From NCBI GenBank assembly GCA_028671895.1, contig CM053794.1, forward strand, positions 42,424,501 to 42,488,500: 64,000 bases of DNA, given 5' to 3'. The translations under genes were made by a program, and so were the position numbers. Within the stretch, counting starts at the first letter, position 1. Every line of letters starts with the position of its first letter. Positions 55,759 through 64,000 of the stretch are shown one piece after another. Under the pieces are notes generated by a model. It saw only the letters and a list, made by a program, of their open reading frames with translations, was not told the origin of the DNA and searched no databases. The stretch comes from Oenanthe sinensis. Its lineage: Eukaryota; Streptophyta; Magnoliopsida; Apiales; Apiaceae.

Positions 55759-57274
55759 TTACATTTCCTCAGCAACAGCCTGCAGAAGTGAGGCTAGTTC
55801 TTGAGGCTTGGAAAACATGACCATGTGATCGGCTCCACTTATTTCTTTTACATCCTGAGATGGATAATTACAGATAAAAGCCCTCTGAGTCCCCTCGGTT
55901 ATTATTAAGTCGTCTTTGCACACTATGTATACTCGACGAGTGGATCCATAATTTTTGTCTGTAAGTTCAGCCTCCCTTATCGACAAGTCATTTCTGAAAA
56001 TCGGAAATGTTCTAATCAATGACAATGCAAGTGTGAGATCCTGCATGAGCAATTAATCATTGTTAAATTTTTGTCTATCTTGCCAGAAGAGGATAAATTT
56101 TCCAACTCGTGTGGTCCATAGAGCAATAAACTACTGAGATAGTAGTGTCCAAACTATCCAAATTATGTGCAGAATCTATCCATAAGTTAACAGTTAGTAG
56201 GTGCTTAGTGCCTACTTGGATGAAGTAGACCAAGTGGTAAGAACACTAGAGTATACCTCTGGCGGAGAAAGTTGATACAAGGCGGATTGTAGAAATTTGG
56301 GACCAAAAAGGACTGAATTTGAATCGGGTCCTTTGTCAAAAGTAAATTTGCTGTCTTGGAATGCACCAGCTTCTGCAAACTGTTTGCCATTGCTGTCTGG
56401 CTGCAAATCAAATACCTAATATACACACACACACACACACACAGAAAGCTAATATGAGTTGCAGAGGCTAGTTTGTCGATCATAACGCTAAATTTTAAGA
56501 ACTGCAGTTGAGTTTATGTGTATTTGTTATAGAGTTGGTTCTTCCGGGACTGGGATTCTTTGTCTAGGTTAAAGAGACTGTGTGTAATTCTAATTCAGAT
56601 TATAAATCTATGTCCAATCTCTTAATCAGCCTTCTTGACACATACTGTACTCGAGATTCTATAAGCCAGTAAATAGATCTTTATATTAAGGGTAGAAAGG
56701 TTTGGACTCGAGTTTTATTGTAAATATCTCATCTTAGACGATTAAGGTTTAAATTGAAGCAACTGAAGGGATCTAATTATGGTGTAAAAATTAGAAAAGT
56801 TTGAACTCGGATAGTTTTACTTGCAAGGCCTTGACAGACAAGACCACTTAGCAAAACCTCTACTTGAGAGTACATGTTACCTTACCTATTTTCAAACAAA
56901 AATAGTGAAATACATACCTGCTGATTAAGTTGAACAAGATTGAAACCAGGATTGGGCATGAAAGCAGCGACATAAACAGCTACTGCAACATTCTTTGTAA
57001 AATTTTCTGCAGCAACTGATATTGCAATCCCCCCCATGCTATGTCCAACCAGGATCACCTTTTCTTCTGGCAGCAGGGCCGCCAGAAGCTCCATCAGTGG
57101 TTCTAACTGGTCGGATAAAGTACTCATCTGGTGGCGCTCTTTCAGGCTGATTCCTGCACCACCAAGGTCCACAGCCGTGACCTTGTGGCCTGCTGACTTG
57201 AGTAGCGTGGCCACCTTGTACCAACACCAACTTCCATGACAAGCGCCATGAACTAGCACAAAATGACTAGCCAT
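55759..57274 (-). CDS. methylesterase of the SABP2/MES alpha/beta-hydrolase family
   Basis: Three exons on the minus strand, 57274-56918, 56400-56257 and 56040-55759, all GT-AG and in phase, give 260 aa, the exact length I know for tobacco SABP2. MASHFVLVHGACHGSWCWYK opens with the HG oxyanion motif; GHSMGG carries the nucleophile Ser (about 81); VCKDDLIIT carries the catalytic Asp; GADHMVMFSKP the catalytic His. Members hydrolyse methyl esters of salicylate, jasmonate or IAA in the cytosol, and close relatives are hydroxynitrile lyases; the substrate cannot be told from sequence. The ATG at 57274 is preferred over an in-frame ATG 33 bp upstream because it matches the family start. A (CA)n tract lies in intron 1. 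Confidence 0.95.
56420..56442. repeat. (CA)n microsatellite in methylesterase intron 1
   Basis: About 11 CA repeats lie just upstream, on the minus strand, of the exon 2 acceptor. Confidence 0.95.
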
Positions 57275-57765
57275 TTGCAATTTTGGATTTATGTGATATA
57301 ATTGCATCAGTGGGTATTTGCTAGATGATATAAATATATAATTGCTTCATTTGACTAGTCGCATACTATTTTTAAATTCTAGCCTTGTCTAGAGTCTAGA
57401 CTGTCCAGTTCATATCCACTATCTTTAATATAATAATAAAAATATTTATATATAACTATTTAGAAAATTATACTTTCTTCATACTAAAAAAAGTGTTGTT
57501 TTGATAAACAATTTTTTTATTTTGAATAAGAAAGTTAAAAAATAATTTATGAAAATAATTTTTAGTGCATGCAAAAAGTTATAGCACAAGGGGAAGAATC
57601 GCAGTCACGTCAAAGGGGATTAATGAAGAGTGGACCTGGTAATCTGACTGTACAGTGCTGAATTCAAATTACAGCATGCATAAACATAAACGTGTTAATA
57701 TAGCTAATTAACAAAAAAAAATGTTAATATAGCACTGTCGGTGCCCGGTGGCTCACTCACTAGAC
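57275..57765. other. methylesterase upstream flank
   Basis: Promoter side of the minus-strand methylesterase. AT-rich, with no distinct box that I would call. Confidence 0.45.
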
Positions 57766-57771
57766 TTCCTT

Positions 57772-58323
57772 GGATCATTCACATTGGCTCCCCATCTCTA
57801 AAAATTTATTAAAAATAGTAATTCCCTAAAATTATCCCTAAATTTTCTTTATTTTTAAAAAATTTCCTACATCTCATTCCCCATTCTTATCTCTATTTTC
57901 TTTCTTCTAATTAATTTTTTTATTTCATTTATAATTTTAACTACCAACTTTATTTTATTAAATACTTTCGCGGTCCCATAATTTTTATCATATTTAACTT
58001 TTTCATACATTTTGAAACATATAAAAACATATTCTTACACTCAATATTTTAACTTTTTTTATATAAAAATTTAAGATATAAATTTTATACAAAAAAATAA
58101 AGAAGAAGTTTTCAAAAATATTATATACTTATTATTTATTAGGTGTAAGGGTTAAAGTGATAAACTATTAGATAAAATGAATATGAGAATGAATAGTGAA
58201 TCGCAAATACAGGGATTTAGTTTTAATCCCGGATGCAAAGCATATTTTGATAACAATTTACACATATTCTCAAATTATGGGTACGGGGATGGGGATGGGT
58301 GCATGGCTCCCACGAGGATGCTC
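57772..58323. mobile_element. Tourist-like MITE, diverged
   Basis: The right end ...GGGGATGGG...GGCTCCCACGAGGATGCTC followed by TAA is a typical GAGCATCC terminus inverted. The left counterpart GGATCATTCACATTGGCTCCCC is a mutated form. It belongs to the same superfamily as 15838-16240. The left 3-bp duplication is not preserved. Confidence 0.6.
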
Positions 58324-59480
58324 TAATGGAGCAGACAAATGGTATCCCTCTGAATAGGCAGTTCCGTAAGCCCCAGCTCTGTAAAATTAAAAAAAAAAGA
58401 TTAATATTTATATTCAAATACTTTTATATTTAAATTAAAAATTAACGGATAATAAATAATATATTTTTAACACATAATGACTGATTTAACTGTCTCCAAA
58501 GTCCAACCATATAATGTTTAAAATTACAATCAAATTTAGCGAGAATCTTTTTTGAAAAAATATAAATCTTCAATTACAGTACCAATTTTGAGGAGAAGTA
58601 ATCTATCTAGAAAATCGATAAAATTAAAACTATAAATGAAATTGTGAAATACCCGTACTAAATTGAATATATTATAAACAAAATATAAAAATATAATGCA
58701 GGGTTTCAAAATATATATATATATAATGCTGGACATATATGTCTAATTAATACTTTATTTAAAATTTTCCATAAATATTTTGCCATTAAATGATATATTG
58801 ATATTTATATATTTAATTTCATCTTAATCGTTGTAAACCAACTGACAAGCCACTTCAAAATATACGGGCCCGTGTTTTCTTCCGTTAATACATTATATGC
58901 ATTTTTTTTGCAGACGAAAGATTTGAAAAAAAATGGATGAGTATACAAATTTTTTGTTAAGAATTGGAAAGAAAATGTATATGAGAGAAAATGGAGTATT
59001 CAATCTCAAATTGTGAAATTTGAATTCTAGATTTGATTGTTAGGAATGCAATGAGTAAGTAATAAATTTTTTAAAAATTCATACACAACGCAGTTCAAAT
59101 CTCATTTCATTAATTTCAAATTAATATATCTCAACCAAACAGTAAAAGATAGTTACTACGGTACATTTTAATATCTATACTCAGTTACAGTACTGGGTAA
59201 CATGCATTACATACAGCCTCACGTACTGTATATAAACATTGTAACAGCTTTTCCTAACAAACTGACAGCTCATTTGATTGACTTTCCAGCTCATTTGATT
59301 GACCTGCAGTGTGAGTAGCAGTATCATGTAGTGTACTGTAACAATTTTCTTGAGTGATTGTGAGTCTATTAAATGAATTATGTCTGATAGAATTATGCAA
59401 ACGAACTTATCAGCTTTAATGTGGTGAGTACGTTTGTATATTTAGATACATGCTTCTTTCTAAATTCTGATTGTAAAGTC
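58324..59480. other. AT-rich intergenic, no gene seen
   Basis: No coding frame, RNA gene or clear element boundary. Confidence 0.5.
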
Positions 59481-59486
59481 TGATTA

Positions 59487-59600
59487 ATTACATTTCAACA
59501 GCAACAGCCGGCAGAAGTGAGGCAGCTGGTTGCTTGTGACTTGGAAAACATATATGACCATATATCCCATAATCCCAACCGCTCACTTTCGTCCAGCATC
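59487..59600 (-). pseudogene. fragment of a second methylesterase gene (last exon)
   Basis: ATTACATTTC..CAGCAACAGCCGGCAGAAGTGAGGC continues into CTTGGAAAACATATATGACCATATATCCC and matches, with indels, the end of the functional gene at 55759-55835, where ...CAGCAACAGCCTGCAGAAGTGAGGC and CTTGGAAAACATGACCATGTGATC are found. Only the 3' end of the last exon is recognisable. It is a relic of a tandem duplication. Confidence 0.75.
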
Positions 59601-59812
59601 ATCATCATCTCTAAGAACTAGGAATGGTCTTTAGTGAATGATTATGCTGTTAGAAAATGGAAAGTTTAAGACATATTTTTTATATGTTCTTGATGTAATT
59701 TCCGGAAACTAACTGATGGAAGTTATTCCTTGCTACGAGAACTTAAACTTTCATGTTTGGATCTAAGACATTTTCTTAGTGTAATCCATAAAAAAATTGA
59801 GTTGAAGTTGCT

Positions 59813-60837
59813 TGTTTGAAATGGGTTATGTGGGGTTTGTCCCACATTAAATTTATAAAGGAAGGATAATAAGTTTATATAGCATCTTGTGTTAGTGTTG
59901 TTTACAACTACTAGTGTAAGTAGAATGCTTATGTCACATGATGCTATTGAATACTATATATCTTTTAATTGCAAGTTTATTTGATTTATTTATATTGATT
60001 ATTTAATATTAATATTAAATATATTGAGTAAGGATTATTTCAATAATCAGACTCTAAATATATATTACAATATTAATATTACTTAATCTGAATAATATAA
60101 GTAACTAATAAAACCCACTTCTTTGTAAAACTTTATTTATTTGAAAAACTCAATATCCCACATCGAGTAGAATAAGAGAAGAGCAACTCAAGATGCCTAT
60201 ATATTGAGGTGTGCATCTAGCTTGTGTGCCTCTTGCTTGTACCTTGCATAATTAAAAAATAAATTGCATAGGTTGTCGGGCAAATTGAGGTGTGCCTCTA
60301 GCTTGTGTGCCTCTTGCTTGTACCTTGCATAGTTAAAAATAAATTGCATAGGTTGTCGGGCAAATTGAGGTGTGCCTCTTTCTCCTACCTCGCATATATA
60401 AAGTGCATAGGTTGTTTAGGCGAACTGAGGTGCTAGTCGCTGTTGAGTGCTACATATCTGTGGACGAAGTACTCTGTGCTGTTTTATCCTGGAAGTGATA
60501 TTGCTGCAACCCAACACAGCGTAGTGGGGCAATAATCTCTTCAAGAACAGTCAAGACTTCTTGCAAGGCTTGGCGACTCAGCAGTGCTATTGGTTCTATC
60601 AGTGTATGCATAAAGCTTCTGTTAGAGCTAAGTTTTCTATCTTTTCTCTTGTCTTTGCAGTTACTGATTTATATATCTTGTTTCGACCTCCGTGCTTTGT
60701 TTTGTTTTGTTAATTGGTTTAATCTGCATGTTCTTTTTAATTGTTTATATAACTGCCCCATTGTTGTGTTTAGTTTTGAATTACGATCCAACAATCTTGA
60801 AGAGATTACTTAGTGTTATATATTGTTAATTAACAAG
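59813..60837 (+). repeat. probable 5' LTR and leader of the plus-strand Copia element
   Basis: The stretch before gag contains a TGTTTGAAATGGG start-like word at 59813, CCCACATCGAG and CTATATATTGAGG promoter-like words near 60155-60207, and an ATCCAACA ending at 60793. A TG...CA LTR of about 980 bp is plausible. The partner LTR lies outside the window and no clear tRNA primer site follows 60793, so the boundaries are tentative. Confidence 0.4.
60204..60435. repeat. 81-bp tandem repeat in the Copia 5' region
   Basis: TTGAGGTGTGCMTCTAGCTTG-like units start at 60204, 60285 and 60365, two full copies and a diverged third. Each holds CTTGCTTGTACCTTGCATA and GCATAGGTTGTCGGGC words. Confidence 0.9.
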
Positions 60838-61677
60838 ATGGTTAACGAAACAGAAACTCCTGTTGTTGTTGCTGGTTCTGGGTCTGGGATTACTACTGCC
60901 ATTGATTGGGCTACGTACCGTTTCCCACAACCCATTGATCTGTCTGGTATGCCTGATAAGTTCAGCGGTGGTGCTGGCTTTTCTCGTTGGCAGAAAAAGA
61001 TGAAGTTGTGGTTAACGGTTAAGGGTCTATGGCCGGTGGTGCAGTATGATCCTCCTGTTGTGAATCAAGAGCAGGCTGACTCTGTTAAGGTTTATGCCTT
61101 GTGGGCTGAAAAGGATGGAGTGGCAAGGGCTGCTATTTTGGCAGCCTTAGCAAACACTCTATTCGATGTTTATTCATCGGATGCCTTCACTGCTAAACTC
61201 TTATGGGAGAAGCTGGACCAAACCCACAATACTGACTCTCAGGGTCTGGAAAAGTATAGTGTGGCAAGGTTCCTTGATTTCAAGCTGGTGGATAATAAAT
61301 CCATGACTGAGCAGGTGCATGAATTTGAGATGTTGGTACATGCTTTGAAGGAGTCTGGAATGGACCTTCCTGAGAAGTTTCAGGTTATGTCGGTGATTGA
61401 AAAGCTCCCGAAGTCTTGGGAAGAGTTTGCTCTCTCCCTGAAAAGACAGAAAGGAGAGATCACCTGGACTAACTTGATGTTGGACATCTCTGTGCAAGAA
61501 CAACACAAGTCCAAACAGGGACATTTGATCCCTGCTGAACATGGGAGTTCGAAGGTGAACGTAGTGACTGTTGGACAGAAAAGAAAGTCTGTCAATAAGA
61601 AGGAGAATAACAAGCCTAAAACTGACAAGAACAAGGCTAAGAAACCAAAGAGGAGCTGGGTCAGAGTTTGTGAATAA
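60838..61677 (+). CDS. Copia gag, C-terminally truncated
   Basis: From ATG 60838 the frame runs 279 aa. It carries a Copia-type capsid domain: MPDKFSGGAGFSRWQKKMKLWL, then LWEKLDQTHN, then SVARFLDFKLVDNKSMTEQVHEFE and LPKSWEEFALSLKRQ (UBN2-like order). It ends in a Lys-rich tail (KKENNKPKTDKNKAKKPKR) just where a CCHC zinc knuckle is expected, then a stop. The knuckle is absent, so RNA packaging by this protein would be impaired. Confidence 0.85.
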   Translation: MVNETETPVVVAGSGSGITTAIDWATYRFPQPIDLSGMPDKFSGGAGFSRWQKKMKLWLTVKGLWPVVQYDPPVVNQEQADSVKVYALWAEKDGVARAAILAALANTLFDVYSSDAFTAKLLWEKLDQTHNTDSQGLEKYSVARFLDFKLVDNKSMTEQVHEFEMLVHALKESGMDLPEKFQVMSVIEKLPKSWEEFALSLKRQKGEITWTNLMLDISVQEQHKSKQGHLIPAEHGSSKVNVVTVGQKRKSVNKKENNKPKTDKNKAKKPKRSWVRVCE

Positions 61678-61822
61678 ACTCTGATGGACTAGCTCGATCA
61701 AAGTTTACCGGATAAACTCTGATGGACATGGTCAGAGTTTATAAACTCTGATGGGTCAGGTCAGAGTTTAGCAAATAAACTCTGATGCATCTGCTAGTCA
61801 GTGTTTAGCAGATACTGGTGTA
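61660..61822. repeat. tandem hairpin repeats replacing the knuckle/protease region
   Basis: TCAGAGTTTA and its inverse TAAACTCTGATG alternate about four times (centres near 61673, 61712, 61741, 61774), each pair forming a short hairpin, followed by a decayed copy. They sit between gag and the integrase where zinc knuckle and protease coding should be. Confidence 0.8.
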
Positions 61823-61840
61823 TTTTTTGGCAAAGGTTAC

Positions 61841-64000
61841 TTGTCTGATGGATTATTTTTAATAAATGTGGAGCCTGTTTTGGGCAGTTTTATTAATGAA
61901 AATGTTATTCCTTCTGTGAATTATGTTGAATCATCCGATTTATGGCACTCACGACTTGGTCATCTAAATTTTGGTGCTCTAAAGAATATGATGAATTTAG
62001 AGTTGATTTCAAAGTATGCCATTGAAAAGAAATCTAAATGTCAAGTATGTGTGACTACTAAACTGACTAGGAAACCCTTTCATAATGTTGTTAGGGATTC
62101 AGAAGTGTTAGAATTAGTTCACACAGACATATGTGAATTTAGTGGTATTTTGACTAAGGATAATAAAAGATATTTCATTACCTTTATAGATGATTGTAGT
62201 AGATACTGTCATGTTTATTTGATTAAACATAAAGATGAAGCACTTGATAAATTCATTATGTATAAAAATGAAGCTGAAACACAAACTGGCAAAGTACTTA
62301 AACGGTTGAGGTCTGATAGAGGTGGAGAGTATATGGGAACCTCGTTTAATGAATTTTGCAAAAGCAATGGTATAGTTCATGAGGTAACTCCACCATACAC
62401 TCCTAAGTCTAATGGGGTGGCAGAACGAAAGAACAGAACCTTTAAAGATATGATTAACAGTATGCTAATTAATTCAGGGTTGCCTAAGTACATGTGGGGA
62501 GAGGCTCTGAATACGGCTTGCCATATTCTGAACAGAGTCCCTCTGAAACATATGGACAAGACACCTTATGAATTATGGAAAGGCAGAAAGACTAGTTTAA
62601 AGTATCTTCGTGTGTGGGGCTGCCTTGCAAAAGTACTTGTCCCTGAACACAAGAGAAAGAAACTGGGTCCGAAAACTGTTGATTGCATCTTTCTGGGCTA
62701 TATTGAAACCATTATCGCTATGAGATTTTTAGTGTTAAAATCTGACATAGATGGGATAGTGGAAAACACTATAGTTGAATTTCGTGATGCAACATTCTTT
62801 GAGAATGTATTCCCTATGAAGACTGGTATACCTCAGGGTATTTCTGATGATGATCCCACTCGCACATCGAGTTCCATTCCTGATCATGTGGAAAGGATGA
62901 CAAATGTGGGGGTGGATCCTGCTAGTAGCTCTACTCCTAACGAAGTAGAGGAACCTAGAAGGAGTAAGCGTGCAAAGGTAGTCAAGGATTTTGGAAGTGA
63001 TTTTATCACTTACAATGTCGAGGGCGAACCTTTGACTTTCCGGCAGGCCATGGACTCTTCGGAGTCAAGGCACTGGAAAGGCGCTGTGAAGAGTGAGATT
63101 GACTCTATTGTTTCTAACAGAACATGGGAGTTGGTTGATCTCCCTCCTGGGTGTACTACTATAGGATGTAAATGGATCTTCAAAAGAAAAATGAACCCGG
63201 ATGGCTCAATAGATAAGTATAAGGCTAGGCTGGTAGCTAAGGGTTTTAGGCAAATGGAAGGCATTGACTATTTTGATACATACTCTCTTGTTGCAAGGAT
63301 GACAACAATTCGAATGCTTATTGCATTGGCTTCCGTACATGGTCTTATCATCCATCAAATGGATGTAAAGACAGCTTTTCTTCATGGTAATCTTGAAGAA
63401 GAGATTTATATGGATCAGCCTGAAGGATTTGTTGCTTCTGGCAACGAGAGGAAAGTTTGTAAATTAGTCAAGTCTATCTATGGTTTGAAACAAGCTCCTA
63501 GAGACTGACACAAAAAGTTTGATGAAACTGTTTTGACTTCAGAATTTTTGGTTAATGAAAGTGACAAGTGTGTCTACTATAAGGTTAAAGGAAATGAAAA
63601 AGTAATCTTGTGCCTGTATGTGGATGACATATTGTTGTTTGGAACCAATATTGAGATTATTAATGAGACAAAAAGTTTCTTGAAAAGGCACTTTGAAATG
63701 AAGGATATGGGTGCTGCTAATGTGATTCTTGGTATCAAGCTGACTCAGTCAGCTGATGGAATAACCTTGTCACAATCTCATTATATAGAGAAATCTATAC
63801 TAGAGAAGTATGGTTATTCAAATTGTAGAATCGCAAGCACGCCATATGATTCAAAAGTTGCTCTTGTCAAGAATAAGTCAGGTGTTCCTGTGTCTCAGTT
63901 AAGATATTCTCAGATTATTGGGAGTTTGCAATATCTTGCTAATGGTACTAGACCAGATATTTCTTTTTCTATGTCTAAGTTAGCTAGATATACAAGCTGT
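61841..64000 (+). pseudogene. Copia pol: integrase and reverse transcriptase, with in-frame stop, partial
   Basis: The frame opens in the GAG-pre-integrase region (LWHSRLGHLNFGAL, CQVCVTTKLTRKPF), then the integrase core (LVHTDICEF, RSDRGGEYMG, PPYTPKSNGVAERKNRT), then RT (KWIFKRKMNPDGS, IHQMDVKTAFLHGNLEEEIYM). At 63506-63508 a TGA replaces the Trp expected after the QAPR motif. The same frame continues to the window edge with the RT catalytic YVDDILLFG near 63620 and the RPDISF region. The protease is absent. Only one stop has been gained, so the loss of function looks moderately recent. Confidence 0.85.

Larger units (their letters stand above)
60838..64000 (+). mobile_element. second Ty1/Copia retrotransposon, defective, running off the right edge
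   Basis: gag, integrase and RT follow in Copia order on the plus strand. The zinc-knuckle and protease part is missing between gag and integrase, the gag and pol frames differ, and RT has an in-frame TGA. The 3' part and second LTR are beyond the window. Confidence 0.9.

Overview
The window is nuclear DNA of a flowering plant, most likely a eudicot of the asterid side. It is AT-rich. The genes carry GT-AG introns and belong to plant-specific families: an IDD zinc-finger factor, a CC-type glutaredoxin, a group-A fasciclin-like arabinogalactan protein and an SABP2-type methylesterase. The rest is a dense layering of LTR retrotransposons, a MULE, a hAT-like element, a Helitron-like element and MITEs. 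The species cannot be fixed from the sequence alone; an Apiales-like asterid is only a guess.

Host genes, left to right: a small conserved plant protein of unknown function (4534-5154, minus); an FLA cell-surface protein (13813-14550, plus); a five-coding-exon type-II prohibitin giving exactly 288 aa (20070-22767, plus); a ROXY/CC-type glutaredoxin with a CCMI site (43296-43700, plus); an INDETERMINATE-DOMAIN C2H2 factor whose first coding intron is GC-AG (49410-51490, plus); a METTL21-like methyltransferase (54483-55169, plus); and, tail to tail with it, a three-exon methylesterase of exactly 260 aa (57274-55759, minus). A decayed piece of a second methylesterase copy lies at about 59487-59600. 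These genes do not form a pathway; they are ordinary neighbours separated by transposon debris.

Mobile DNA: (a) 5358-12003 is a MULE with exact 9-bp target duplications (TATATTATT) and a broken mudrA-type transposase, itself interrupted by an old, truncated Sirevirus-type Copia element. (b) 17497-19248 looks like a non-autonomous Helitron with a 555-bp internal tandem duplication, ending about 100 bp upstream of the prohibitin 5' exon. (c) 26698-40521 is a 13.8-kb, apparently very young Sirevirus on the minus strand, with LTRs that differ only in a poly-G run, a 5-bp target duplication ACAAT, PBS, PPT, open gag and pol, and an uninterrupted 1550-aa third ORF. (d) 40658-42117 is a hAT-like element with further elements nested inside. 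(e) From about 59813 to the window end is a second Copia element on the plus strand, with a deleted zinc-knuckle/protease region and an in-frame stop in RT. Several Tourist-, Stowaway- and palindromic-type MITEs fill the remaining space.

The most interesting structure is in the young Sirevirus. A short motif (TCGAGAAGTC in the sense of the element) is repeated about 16 times in each LTR U3. Its reverse complement is repeated about 10 times just upstream of the third ORF, next to a TATA-like box and a CT-rich leader. The older Sirevirus in the MULE shows a similar layout with an unrelated motif (TGACAG/CTGTCA). This suggests that these elements carry a copy of their LTR enhancer code, inverted, to drive the extra ORF.
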